Made by a program: the position numbers and the translations under genes
Shown: in pieces, positions 1 to 10,964 of the stretch
Layout of the letters: each line of letters opens with the position of its first letter
Position numbering within the stretch: the first letter of the stretch is position 1
DNA from: Pleurotus ostreatus/Saccharomyces cerevisiae fusant
Taxonomy: Eukaryota; Opisthokonta
DNA: 64,000 nt
NCBI GenBank assembly: GCA_024196135.1
Contig: JAMQCK010000004.1
Coordinates: 1-64,000, forward strand
Direction of reading: 5' to 3'
Notes under the pieces: generated by a model
What the model was told of the DNA's origin: nothing
What the model saw: only the letters and a program-made list of their open reading frames with translations
Database searches by the model: none

Positions 1-443
1 CGCGGGTCTGTCACGAGTTGTAGGTATTATGTACAGCTCGACTCTAGCAGTCACTCGGTCACGTCACGCGCTCACGCTTTATATACCGAGTAGTCACACT
101 ATACACTCTTTAGTCCGTGCGTTGTCGCCTTCGGTCCGTGTCTGTGTTCGGCGTTGCCGCTGGGCGCGCCAGCCCCCCGCCACCTGCCCGGCTGAGGGGG
201 CCTCTGAGGCCCTTGCCCGGGGCTTTGTACCGGGTCTGCTGCTTGCCTTTTCCCCCTTGCTGCTGCCATCCAACCGCTGGGTTGTATTCGATCATCACCG
301 CCGACGCTCCTGCTCTCCGCAACCTCCCTACCCGTCGGTCACTCCTTGCATCCACTTCTGATAGGGTCATGACAGTACCCCCTCCTCAAGCCACGACTCC
401 CCGAGTCGGTGAAGCCAAGAGAATATCCCCCTAGAACCCATCA
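1..443. other. Intergenic, no gene seen
   Basis: This stretch lies downstream of the minus-strand gene that ends at 444. Short ORFs on both strands overlap each other and show no recognisable domain. It probably holds the 3' untranslated region of that gene and the edge of a neighbour outside the window. Confidence 0.4.
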
Positions 444-3400
444 CTAACCTGTCCATCCCAAATCCTGCTCGTACTCTTCATGGTCGTAAACAAAGTCCCT
501 AAGCTCGTCGAAGGCCAGAGCCGAGGTCTCATCCCAGTCTTGTGTGTCCACGTTGTCACGGCCCGAGCCGGTGATAGAGGTGGTGAGGGAAGGCACCGGA
601 CTTGTCGAGCCTGCGATAGAGTCGGTGTACCAGCCATCGTACGTGACGGTCTCGATGCCATCGCACTCGGAGAGTGTAATGGTGGGGGCGGGGCTGCATG
701 TCGCGGCCGAGTTGTCGTTGTGACTGTGATCATCGTGGTAGTTGTCGTCCACTGAACCACGGTTTGAGCCGTCTATGCGTAAGACGCCATCGCTCTCGTC
801 CTGGTTGTCGGGCTCCCACATGCTGAGGTAATCGTCGTCGTCGTGCTCGTGTTGGCGGCGCTCGTCTTCACGGTCCATATTACGAGCCATGACAACTGCC
901 GCCAGGACCCAGCCCATCTCGGTAACGGAGATGGGGAATGGCCAGCCCGGCGGGGTCGGTGAAGGGCTGTGCGACAGCTGGTGAGTCGAGGGTGGCGGCA
1001 GCGGCGGGGGCGGATGCTTCGTGGCGTTGATGAATACACCCTCGGTTGCCGGGGCACCGAGTGAAGTCCTCGCACAGTCCAGCGACGTCGGATATGCCAC
1101 TGGCGGCGCGCGAGATAGCTCCCCCGTGCACTGAGGACCCGCGTACGAAGCGCAGCCATTAGCAGCGGGCACGGCGCTGGGCACGACACGGGCGACGCTC
1201 GGAACTCCTGCGAGACGGATGGTATCCGCACTCGTATACTCCTCGTACATCCTTGTGTCGACGAGTGACGGGGTAAGCCTAGTGACCTGATGAGCTCGTC
1301 CCAAACTGCGCGCTACTGGCCACGGAGGGAGGATGGGAGGTGCGTCGACCTCGACCGAGATCGGGTGTGTCGCCAAGGTGGGGTGCTTCAAGGGCGCCGG
1401 GCGCGATGGTGGAGGTTGGATGATGGATTGCGGCGGTGACATTAGACTGATTTGCCGAGAGTGCGCGGCAGCGGTCGTGTTGAGGCAGATCGAGTCCGCG
1501 CGATGTGCGACACAGTGTGCGCGGCTCGATCCTTGTCCCCTCCCCTGCGCAGGAGCTCCTGCGAGGCGGACCCTGTCCGCTCCCGTATACTCCTTGCGCG
1601 AATCTGCTGTCCCGAGCGACGCGAAATTCTCCATGCGCGCATGCCGACCCGTATGCAGGGTCGCCAATGCGGGGGAATGGTGCGTGGCTGCTCGGACGTG
1701 GGTGAGGGAGCTGCTCGGCCTTGCTCCTCTGCGCGTAGGGCTGGCGTCGTTGATGGTGTGTTCCCGTGCTGACGCTGCCTGTGCCGTCCTCGCATCCGAG
1801 CTGCGCGCTGCCGCCCGCACAGGACGAGGTGGAGGCGCGCGGACGTCGGCTGGAGGCTGTCGCAGAGGGTGCACGGCCAACAGCGAGTCGGACCACGAAG
1901 ACGGCGGCGCGAGGACGGTCGAGGACGTGGCGGCGATCGGCGTTGCATGCGCTACGCTGCGTTCGCTCGAGAACATCACCCTGCTCCCATTGGCATAGGC
2001 CACGCGAGGGGTCGAGCTGTCTTGTCCTTCGCACCTTGCCTCAATGTGCCGCGGCGGCGGTGCTGGTACTGGGGTGGCGCGTTCTCGCCCGCAGCGAAGG
2101 CGGTCCTCGGTTGCGACTGCCGGCGTCGAGATCTCCGGTGTCGAAGTCCGTCCCGCTCGCGAAGGTGCGAGATCGCGGGAGAAGTCGCGGTCGACTGTGT
2201 GCGATGGCACCTCCGGCGGCCAATTACATCGCGTAGGAGGTAGTACCGATCGCGCGCGGTCGCTCAGCGTCCCAGCCGTCTCGCGAGTGATTGGATTAGC
2301 CATCTCGCGCGAGGACTTGCTCTCTCGCGTCGTGTTGCTTGGGTCGCGGTCGTGGTGTAGTAGCGGCGGCATCGAGATGGCGGCCTCGTCCTGCCCGCTG
2401 GATTCGTATTCGCCAGGTCCCGTTGTGCCCGCTGACGCTGTGGTGGTCCGCGCCGAGGTCCCCATCGCTCGTGCAGGTGCCCGATCGCGTAGGAGTTGAA
2501 AATTAGTGTTTTGCGATGCGGGGGATAGCGTGCCACGCACGCTACGCGCAAGCGCGTCTTCCTCCGCCCCCCGTTTAGCCCTTCTCTCCCCTCCCCCCTC
2601 CTGGGCATAATCCTGGATCGCGCGAAGGTAGGTGACGTCTTGGAGTACGTCGCTGGGGTCGGTAGATCTTGTGCGCTGATGCAGGTCGGCTGAGGGAGCT
2701 CTCGGTCCGTAAAAGCGCGAAGGTCGTAAGGGGAGGTCTTGCGGGCGCGCAGGAGCTGCGGTAGAGGAGACGTGAGGCGTCGGAGGCGCGGTCACGATCG
2801 ACGTCGAGGAGAAGGATGGCCGATCATTCGCCGGCGCCGTCCGGTCCGCATCGCCGGGTGACGTGGCACGCGCTGAGATTGCGGGTGGCGACGCGTTCGG
2901 AGGGTCATCGCGGTGCGTAGGGGTCGATGGCCGTCGCGTAGCCGCTCGCGCCGGACGCGGGGGAGGGCGCATAGGGGCCGGGAGAGGTAGCGCAGGAGGC
3001 GGCTCCTGCCACGTGGCGTTTCGCGCGTGGACCTCGACTCGCGCGTCGTTCCTCGTGTCGATACGCGGACGAGTCGAGCGTGGCGGGATCGGCGGGGGTT
3101 GCGTGCGCGCAGCAGACCGGATGGGTCGCGCAGGAGGAGGGGTGGCGGCGGACAGTGCTCGTCTCGCGGCTTCTTCGCCTGCATCGATCGCTACGTGCAC
3201 GGGCAAGCATACTGTGCCGATCGTCGTCTGCGCTGCGTGATTTCGGGGTGGTGGTGGATGTGAGGGAGAAGGCGGATACCTCGCGCGTTGCGCGCGCTCT
3301 GCCTCCCTTGCTGCAGCCTCCCTGCGAGATTCTTGCAGCCATTCAGGCTCTTGTTGTCGCGGCGGCGGGGCGTTCGGGGGGTGTGCGGACGTAGAATAGC

Positions 3401-3548
3401 TGCCGTTATCCGTGTATGAAGCCCACGGATAGGCATAAGCTTGGTTGTCGCCCGGTCTTTGGCGCGCTGCGACAGGATATTGTGCAAATGAGTTGTGGCT
3501 CACTTGCCATTGAGATTGTTGGCCTCCGCCAGGGGAGGACCAGGCCAT
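444..3548 (-). CDS. Large proline-rich, low-complexity hypothetical protein
   Basis: I do not recognise this protein. The open frame is uninterrupted for about 1034 codons, unusual in this intron-rich window. I place the start at the ATG at 3548 (MAWSSPGGG); the frame extends four codons upstream only through a TTG. The N-terminal part is rich in Pro, Arg, Gln and Ser with proline runs. A short block recurs imperfectly in the middle (EYTGADRVRLAGAP near 1575 and EYTSADTIRLAGVP near 1220). The C-terminus is strongly acidic, with Asp/Glu/His clusters and the ending DELRDFVYDHEEYEQDLG. There is no signal peptide and no clear membrane segment apart from a weak stretch near the C-terminal third. 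Such composition fits an intrinsically disordered protein. The long frame and the change from basic-proline-rich to acidic composition argue for coding, but an antisense GC-rich ORF cannot be fully excluded. Confidence 0.6.
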   Translation of the reverse strand: MAWSSPGGGQQSQWQVSHNSFAQYPVAARQRPGDNQAYAYPWASYTDNGSYSTSAHPPNAPPPRQQEPEWLQESRREAAAREAERAQRARYPPSPSHPPPPRNHAAQTTIGTVCLPVHVAIDAGEEAARRALSAATPPPARPIRSAARTQPPPIPPRSTRPRIDTRNDARVEVHARNATWQEPPPALPLPAPMRPPPRPARAATRRPSTPTHRDDPPNASPPAISARATSPGDADRTAPANDRPSFSSTSIVTAPPTPHVSSTAAPARPQDLPLRPSRFYGPRAPSADLHQRTRSTDPSDVLQDVTYLRAIQDYAQEGGGERRAKRGAEEDALARSVRGTLSPASQNTNFQLLRDRAPARAMGTSARTTTASAGTTGPGEYESSGQDEAAISMPPLLHHDRDPSNTTRESKSSREMANPITRETAGTLSDRARSVLPPTRCNWPPEVPSHTVDRDFSRDLAPSRAGRTSTPEISTPAVATEDRLRCGRERATPVPAPPPRHIEARCEGQDSSTPRVAYANGSRVMFSSERSVAHATPIAATSSTVLAPPSSWSDSLLAVHPLRQPPADVRAPPPRPVRAAARSSDARTAQAASAREHTINDASPTRRGARPSSSLTHVRAATHHSPALATLHTGRHARMENFASLGTADSRKEYTGADRVRLAGAPAQGRGQGSSRAHCVAHRADSICLNTTAAAHSRQISLMSPPQSIIQPPPSRPAPLKHPTLATHPISVEVDAPPILPPWPVARSLGRAHQVTRLTPSLVDTRMYEEYTSADTIRLAGVPSVARVVPSAVPAANGCASYAGPQCTGELSRAPPVAYPTSLDCARTSLGAPATEGVFINATKHPPPPLPPPSTHQLSHSPSPTPPGWPFPISVTEMGWVLAAVVMARNMDREDERRQHEHDDDDYLSMWEPDNQDESDGVLRIDGSNRGSVDDNYHDDHSHNDNSAATCSPAPTITLSECDGIETVTYDGWYTDSIAGSTSPVPSLTTSITGSGRDNVDTQDWDETSALAFDELRDFVYDHEEYEQDLGWTG

Positions 3549-5973
3549 AGTGCCGTCCAAACCTCGTAGTTGAGAGATCTGGTATTATGTTAGGCACGGC
3601 CTACGAGTGCCAGAGGCGCCAACGGCCGGGACGCGGAGATCACGAGGTGAGGACCGAGGACTACGCGGACAGACCGAAGAGCGAGAGATGAAGTCGAGAC
3701 AAGAGAATAGACAAAGAAAAGAGGAATCAAATGGAGTCAAGGGGCCATGTCAACTAGAATACCAGATCTAAGAGTATATGTGTATCTAAGTCTGGTATAA
3801 GTACTGGCAGCCTCAAGGCAGAGGCGAGGTGGACATGTGCTGTAGGTGCTCATGGGTCCGTGTAGGTGCAAGTAGGTAAGCAAAGGAGCGCGGGTCATGA
3901 CAACGCCTAGGAGACATCATATATTACAATAGCGTGGTTAGACAATGCACTGGGTATACAGGTTCGGCCAAGAAGCACGAAGAGATTGCAGGAGTCGATG
4001 GAAAACGAGGGGGGATCATAATTGAAGGGCATACCCAGTCTGAGAGCAGGCGAAGGGCCAACGAAAACGATCGCAAAGGCGCAGACAGTGCGTGCGCTGT
4101 GCGGGGTATACTTCTCCTACGAACTCGCATAACCAGCGCTCGCACCTCCTCAGCTGCGCGCTCCGTGTGCGGAATGACTGTAAGAGCGTCTTGGCTTCGC
4201 GCGCATGGCATATCCCGTCGACATATCCTCGCGAGCGCCCTGAACGCCGATGACATTCTGTCACGGAGTGTCGCGCTTGCTGGCCATGTGGGGGGAGAGA
4301 TGGGGTGCCGACATGCTCGTAGGGTGTTTGATGGAGCGCATGAGGGCGAGTGGAGGGGGCAATGAGATGGCCTCGGAGGAGGAGAGGTAGACGCGATGAG
4401 GCGTGGTATTGAGGTGTGTTGAATTTCGAAGGGCTCCCCCTGATCCAGTACGGGAAAGGATCTGCACAATGAGTCGAGTACGGCCTGCGGGGGACTCACT
4501 ACGCTCAGGCCCATGCGTCGCTTTCCCTTCACCATCCTCTCTCCTGTGTGCTTGATTTTGAGTGCCGGCTCGTCTCTTGAAATGTCCCCTCGATCCCCCT
4601 TCTCTTCGCACTCTGGCTTGATGATCACTACAGATACCGAGGTGGCATTCTTTGATTGGGCTGAAGATGCCCCTGTCGTAGTCAGCGGGAAACGCGCTCG
4701 GCCGCGAAATGCTCGCGCTGCGTCGCGCCGCGCGGGGAGTTCGGATGCATCGGACCGTTTGTTTGTATATGTATTCGTCCAGCCGGCCAAGGCAGGTGAG
4801 GGTGGAATTGGGAGAAGTTCTTTGTTGACAGGTCCTTTACGTAGCGTTGTTCTAAGTCCGTCGCTCTCTCCTTTCCCTCTCCCCCTCAGGATTAGCACCC
4901 TCGCCTGCCTGGCCGGTTGGGTAGGAGCCTGACCCTTTCCCAGCTAGTACAGCCTGCAGAATTGCGCCAGTGTGCGGGTAACCCTGTCCAATCCCTTGAT
5001 CATGGCAGACGTGCCTACTCAAGGACATCCATATGTTTTGCTTTTGCTCACAAGTGTCCTCAGAGTCCACTGCATCGCGCGGTCTCTAAGACTCTGACGC
5101 TCGTTCCACCTGGTAAGTCCGCTGATCTTCACAGCCTATCTTCCATTCTTGTCTGAGCATATCATACCGAGAGATATTATGGCGAGATTGGTGGGCATCA
5201 AACCAGGCCCTTCGAAAAGGATCAAGAGTCGAGAGCTGAACGAAGTACAATGGCGCGCCTCCGACATGCAATGGAAGGTCAATATACGAGTCTTTGAGTG
5301 ATTGACGACCAGATTGTATCTGGAAAGGACATTCCTCATGCGAACACGAATAGAAGGCTGGAACGAAAGTCCGAGTCAAATGCGGCGACAACGACGGAGG
5401 CAAGGACGGCGTGGGAAAGAGGACCTCCGAAAGGAATCAACAAGGATCAACAACTCGGCCTTTGCCGATTCCTCCTTGCTTTCCGCCCTCACGCGAGTCG
5501 TCTCTCAACTTCCCAAATGAACGATGCTGATAGTCAATAGGAAGGCTTTATATGTTAGCTGTGACTTTACGGAGCTGCTATGAACAAAAATTATACGCGT
5601 TCAAGCACGATAGCTGAGCCCGAGCACACGCAGCAAGCACTCAGTCTTTGCCTATACGCAGACTTACCAAAGGTCTGACAAGACACTCAGAAGCTCATCT
5701 GATTCAAAGCATTCCTTGCCTCAGACCCTCGTAGCGTGCGCTGAACTTTCCATCATCAGGTAATACATCGCGAGATCTTCGAAGTTCGCACTTCCGGTGC
5801 CGTCCACCTTGCATGTTCTCAGCACAGATTTGTCTCCCGTGCTTCTTGTCGGTGGTATCCGATACATAATACCTTGGCTGCTACGTCCATCTCCCGCCCT
5901 CTCCCCTCTCCCCTTTGGTCAACGGCTTTGACTGCTAGAGGGCCCTTTTCACCTCGCGATACCATCCGTGACG
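3549..5973. other. 2.4 kb without a confident gene
   Basis: The first 150 bases are presumably the promoter of the minus-strand gene starting at 3548. Two minus-strand frames were considered and not accepted. One at 3924-4898 (324 codons) is Arg/Ser/Pro-rich, has no domain and overlaps an equally long plus-strand frame. One at 5086-5403 has a more protein-like composition (for example FRRAWFDAHQSRHNISRYDM) and could be an exon of an unrecognised gene. Confidence 0.3.
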
Positions 5974-7786
5974 ATGGCCACCTCCACTCCTTCTACGCCT
6001 GCGCTTCCGGACGTGCGCACCTCCCTCGGGCCGATTCTCATCTCGTCCGTTCTTGCCTGGATCCTATGGGGCATGCTCACCATGCAAGTCATACGCTACT
6101 ACCTCTCGTACGCGCACCACCGGTCCTTCCCATCGCCCGCTGTCACTCACCACATTGGTTCAGGTATCAGCGGGACTCCTCAGTCATGAAGGGCATGGTG
6201 TGTCTCGTCAGTCTTCCCTCCGATGTTACCGGACTGACAAACGCACTCGCGACTAGGTCGCCTCCGTTTGGTATGTTCGTGTGAACGTCGCTATGGGCGC
6301 AGTATTCATCGGATATAGGTTTCTAGATTTAGCCCACGCCGTTGTCTTATTTCGTGGAAGTGCGTTCACCACGTCTTCTCGCTGCTGGAGGACCTGCTGA
6401 GGGCGCCTACTTCACCAGTCTATCAATGCCTTGTCAACGATTTGTACGTTGGCTTGGCGCCTGGTTCAAGGAAGGAGACCTTCTGCTGATCACATCGACT
6501 AAGCGGCCGTGTGGTGCCGCTAGACAATGACCGGTGAGTAAAGCGCGTCTGACGACCGACATACTGAGCACTGAGTCACTCCTTCTTTCGCAGCGTGATG
6601 GTAGGGTTATCGAGACCCGCTGGCACCTTTTGAGTCGCTGATCGCAAGACTTAGGGCGAGATCCCTCCGAGAGTGTTGGTCACGGTCATCGTGCAAGGAT
6701 TCTGCTTTTGGAGGATATGGCAGCGTGCGTATTCTTTGTCGACAGTCGAGGCTTACCTGACATCTCGTACAGTATATCGCAGCTATGTCCCAGTCGCGCT
6801 TTATGTGCGTCAGGGCCACAACGGATGAGTCGAATGCGCTGACGATCGTCCAAAAGGTCCTGACCACTTTGCTACAAGTAGGTGCGCATCGAGAATTCAT
6901 CTCGCCGCTTCGTGGGCTGATTTTCGTGTGCAGCTTTCACCGTCAGTACGTGGGTGCGCCCGCGCATTCCTGCATCGCACTGACCTTGCGTCCAGTCTAC
7001 ATGCTTGGGTCGTACGTTTTGTCTCGTTCATCACGCTCCACTCATCACTAACCCTTCCTTCCAAGGTTCGGCAATGTATCGGCCGCACGAAGAAGACTCT
7101 TCCTCGACGTAAATACCCATTCCCTCTTTCCAATCTCCAACATACTGACAGCCACCTTTCGTCTACAGCTCGCAGGCTTCGGCTACCTCGCCGCCGTCTT
7201 CGTCGCCGACCTTACGATGGCAGGCATGTTGACCACGCTGCTTTACAAGCAGCACCTCAAGACACCCTTGCAGAAGTGAGTATTGCTCGGCTGAGCTGTT
7301 AAGGTTCGGCGCCGAAAAGGCTTATGACCGTGTCTACAGCACCAGCGAGATGCTCCGCCGCCTGATCTACTTCTCCATCAACACCGGGACGTGGACCGCC
7401 GTGTTCGCGCTCGTAGCGATTATTTTGGTGCGTTGACCCGTCCTCTACTACAACCGGGTGTCCATCTCACTTGCTACCACCTGCAGTCCATCCGCCCCAT
7501 CGGTGACGCCTACTACTGGACCATGTTCGACGTCGCCGTGTGCGGCATCTACAGCAATACGCTCCTCGTGAACCTCAACGGGCGCGACTATATCGTCGGC
7601 GAGGACGCGATCACGCTTTCCTTCCTCAAATCTTCGGGGGACGAGTCGAGTCTGACAGCGGGGAACTCGGACTTGCACTCGGACTCAGTGAAGGCAGGTG
7701 TGCGGAAGCGTGCCCCCTCTCACTCATTGGTGGAAGACGCGTCGGTCTATGAGGCGGCGAAGCAGTCGCAGATTTCGGGCGTGTAG
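5974..7786 (+). CDS. DUF6534 multi-pass membrane protein, copy A
   Basis: This is a member of the DUF6534 family, basidiomycete-enriched integral membrane proteins of unknown function. The start is the ATG at 5974 (MATSTPSTPALPDVRTSLG), aligned with copies B and C. The first exon encodes a membrane segment and the family-like GMLTMQVIRYYLSY. Later exons include VYQCLVNDLYVG (about 6416-6453), PPRVLVTVIVQGFCFWRIW (about 6666-6722), GYLAAVFVADLTMAGMLTTL (about 7179-7240), a block with YFSINTGTWTAVFA (7371-7412), and the terminal exon with YYWTMFDVAVCGIYSNTLL and NLNGRDY. The cytosolic tail is Ser-rich and ends AKQSQISGV. At least eight exons are needed; not every splice site was fixed. Unlike copies B and C it has no intron just before the stop. 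It converges on copy B. Function is unknown; a receptor-like role is only speculation. Confidence 0.85.
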
Positions 7787-8095
7787 CGCGCGAGTGGTGG
7801 TTCTCAGTCGCGCGCAGTCTTGGAGTAGATAGTGTTGGGTCGTATTTATCGGCGTTCCTGCACCGCCAGGAGCTCGATTGCGATGAATTCCTTCAAGACG
7901 TAGATTGCGCCGTAAGTTGCGCCGCGTGGCTGAGCATCATAAAGACATCTGCAGCTCTCAGCCAAAGAAGATTAACTCTGACGCCAGCTCCAAGCCACGT
8001 ACGACCTACATAAATAATCCTACCAGACTTAAAGTCTGGACATCCAGTCTTGGACGACGGCATACAAAAGAGCGACTACATATGACGTCGGTGCA
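7787..8095. other. Convergent gap between DUF6534 copies A and B
   Basis: About 309 bases separate the stop of copy A from the predicted stop of copy B on the other strand. The stretch should contain both 3' untranslated regions. No further gene is visible. Confidence 0.5.
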
Positions 8096-10038
8096 TCACG
8101 TCCGCGTTGCAGTACTATCCTCCATATCCGACATCTACAATGAACGGTAAGCCGCTCGCCTCTTCTTTTAAGGTAGATATTGCACAGATATCGAACAACC
8201 GACTCACCTGACTCCGCTTTGTGTGCGCAAACGCCAGCACGTCCTCCGTCGCCGACGAGTCACCGCGCGACATCCACTCCGCCCCCAGCGCCGACGTCCT
8301 GCGCGCTGAGAGCGTCACATCCCGCTCGCCCGCAGCGAAGTCGCGCGCGTTGAGGTTTGCGAGGAGCGTATTGCTATAGACGCCGCATATGCTCTGATCG
8401 AGGATGGCGGCCCACCAGTCCGTCTCCTTGGGGTGTTTGCACTGCGGGGCGGGGATGAATGAGAATTGCATGAGGATTGGGCGAAGAAAAGGCGAGAAGG
8501 AGAAGACAATCGAAGGCGCAGGGAATAGATGGACTGACCAGAACGATAGTCGCGATAACAAATAGGGCTGTCCATGTTCCCGTGTTGACGGAGTAGAATA
8601 GCAGGCGGGTGAGCATCTGGCTGGTCCTGGATGACGACGCACCTGTGAGAACAGAACCCCGGAAGTGCGAGACCCGCTCGGCACGTCGTTGGTGTGCAGA
8701 CGAGGAAGGAGTAAGACGCACCTCTTATACGGCGTCTTCCGGCGCTGGTGGTACAGTAGGAGAGATAGCATCGCCGCCATCGTCGTGTCCGCGATCAGCA
8801 CGTCCGCGAGGTAGCCGTATGACGTGCCCTGCACGGTGCCAGTCAGCTCAGCGAACGACAGATACGGTACGGGCACCGGATGCGCGCACCTTCAGGATAG
8901 TCGTCGTCTGTGCCAGCGGGAAGTGGCCGAACCTGATGGCGGCTCAGCACGGCACGGTGAGATGCTAAACCCGCGTACATCGCCAACAAGTACACTGGCC
9001 ATCTGATAAGAATCCGCTCAAAGGGTGGATGTGTACTCCACTCACCGACCATGATAGCTAATGATTGAGAGGCGGGGTCAGCGACCATAGTAGAGTCAGG
9101 CGCCGGCGTCACGAACCCAATTGAACGAGCGCCAGCACGACCTTCGAAGGGTGTCAATACAACGAAGTATCCATCTATCCGTGATGCTCACAAACAATGC
9201 GACGGGAATGGGATTCCGGTACACTGGAGGCGGTATGAGGCCGCCTGCACGCTAAATAGCGAGACTCGCAACTCACGCTGCCATATGCGCCAGAAGCAGA
9301 ATGCTTGCACAAGGATGGTGACGACGGCGCGTGGCGGGAATTCTCCCTTTGCGGCATCAAGTCAGTCTGTAGATGCTTGGAATACGTGCACGCCACATAC
9401 GTTAACCCTGTGCAATCTGTTAGCCCACAGCAAACCGGAGAACCGGTGAACGACAAGGAAGCCTTGAGGCAACGAAGATATCCGTCGGGCAATGACGCTA
9501 CGCACCAGAGAAAATGTTGTGGATCCAAATGCCCGCTAGAGGCGGACGCGTTAGCCTTGAACGAGATGCGATGGACTTTACCCACAAATCGTTGACAAGA
9601 CATCGGTAAACTGGAGCTAAGGTCAGTACGATGCGTTCGCACGGCAGTGGCCGTTTGACGAACCAGCATAAAAGGATACGATAGCATGAATCAAATCCAG
9701 GGCCCTAAACAGAAATTCAGCACGCAAGTCAGCAATTGCGGCGCCTTGCCTGTACATACCAAACCACGCCAACCTACGCATGCGTCAGTCGCCTGGATAA
9801 ACCAACTGCGCCCCAAACTCACCAAGGCTTTCAAAGGCGTGCGATCCCGCTTGTACCTGATCGAAGTCGATCAGCCTGCCGTCCCTACCAAGCGAAGGCG
9901 TGCAAAAACCCACGAAACGTAGTACTGAATGGCCTGCATAGTTAGCAGGCCCCAGAACACCCACGAGATCGCTGAGCCGATGAGAATGGGCCCCAGGATC
10001 GCCGTCACGTCCGGGATCGGGGACGCGGACGTAGCCAT
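8096..10038 (-). CDS. DUF6534 multi-pass membrane protein, copy B
   Basis: This is a paralog of copy A. It starts at the ATG at 10038 (MATSASPIPDVTAILGPILI, followed by WGLLTMQAIQYYVSW). Recognisable exons, in gene order, include CQRFVGK/RCLVNDLWV (about 9600), PPRAVVTILVQAFCFWRIW (about 9337-9281), YGYLADVLIADTTMAAMLSL (about 8820-8760), the block SVNTGTWTALF (about 8590) and WWAAILDQSICGVYSNTLL with NLNARDF (about 8415-8345). The frame can be read through to a stop at 8115. I prefer a terminal intron at 8135-8207, giving an end of KRSQ joined to MSDMED and a stop at 8096, because this matches the intron-exon pattern of copy C and the QISGV end of copy A. Copy B is tail-to-tail with copy A and in the same orientation as copy C. 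Function is unknown. Confidence 0.82.
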
Positions 10039-10120
10039 CGCCAAGGACTTGTCGGGAATGGGGCGTAAGGGAAAGAGGAGACTGGAAAGAGAACGTCCAG
10101 CGCGCCGGCGTCGTCCTTAG

Positions 10121-10130
10121 CCTATATAGC
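10121..10130 (-). promoter_or_regulatory. Possible TATA element of DUF6534 copy B
   Basis: On the minus strand the sequence reads GCTATATAGG about 85 bases upstream of the copy B start codon. The position and match to TATAWAW fit a fungal core promoter. No experimental support is available. Confidence 0.4.
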
Positions 10131-10665
10131 TCGCTGATTGGTGCGTACCGCCACCGCGTGGGCCTCTGTGTGTCGGCGTATGGGCGCTGCGTGGGCAGCG
10201 CCCGGGCCTGGGTCGTTGATGCCGAATGATGCGAGAGGTCGCTTCATCGCTGCTGGTGAATATTTCGATCGGCGGAAAGGCAGTCGCCCGTCTCTCTGAG
10301 GAGCGTCCAAGGCGCTTTTATAGTGTCCTAAGTACGGACATGAAGGTGCTGTGGCTAGGTAACGCCAGGAGGATCGGCGTTGTAAAACTCGCCGCATTGA
10401 TCTCCCCTCCTCACACTGATGATCACCTTGCAGTGATCTATTGATAGGCGCCTGTACGTGTCTGAAGGCCTCCGCCACCAGCGCTAGGCTGCCGTGTAAC
10501 TGCCGCGGGACTACCAGCGACGGCTCAGGGCAGAATATGAGCAAGCAATTCGAGACATCGGAGTTCGCGAGGCAAATTTCGGTTTCCAAAGGTAACCATG
10601 CAAGCGGTGGGCGTCGGGGGGACGAACCGATTTTCCCCAAGCGTCGGAGCCGACTGGTCTCACGA

Positions 10666-10902
10666 TCACGTGGGGGAAGTTCGGTTTTGGCGCGGCGAGG
10701 CTCTTTCTAATTCAACTACGCCCGGTAGATCTGGCGCTTCCCAGCCTAAATTAAATTCTACGAATGGCAGAGAAGTATCCTCCAGCATGGCATCGTACTC
10801 ATGAGAATAGGCACACAGAAGCGAAGAGGCCAAAAGTACAGCGTAGAAATGTATTATAGCCGGAAGTTGCGACCGGACAAAGTCCGAAAGGGATTCAGTC
10901 AT
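10666..10902 (-). CDS. Small putative membrane or secreted protein
   Basis: A 78-codon frame starts at the ATG at 10902 (MTESLSDFVRSQLP). It carries one hydrophobic segment, AIIHFYAVLLASSLLCAYS (residues about 15-33), followed by an acidic tail with HEYDAMLEDTSLPFVEF. The hydrophobic stretch could be a late signal peptide or a single membrane anchor. The frame sits in the gap between DUF6534 copies C and B on their strand. I know no homolog. It could be chance, or a remnant of another gene, so confidence is low. Confidence 0.28.
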   Translation of the reverse strand: MTESLSDFVRSQLPAIIHFYAVLLASSLLCAYSHEYDAMLEDTSLPFVEFNLGWEAPDLPGVVELERASPRQNRTSPT

Positions 10903-10964
10903 AGTAGTACAGTTAAGCTCATTATACAATGATCGAGAAAAGCGTCAGGGCGCCAGAAGGCCTC

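Noticed and set aside
3924..4898. 324-codon minus-strand frame
   Set aside because: It is Arg/Ser/Pro-rich without domain, overlaps an equally plausible plus-strand frame, and has no splice-linked partner exons.
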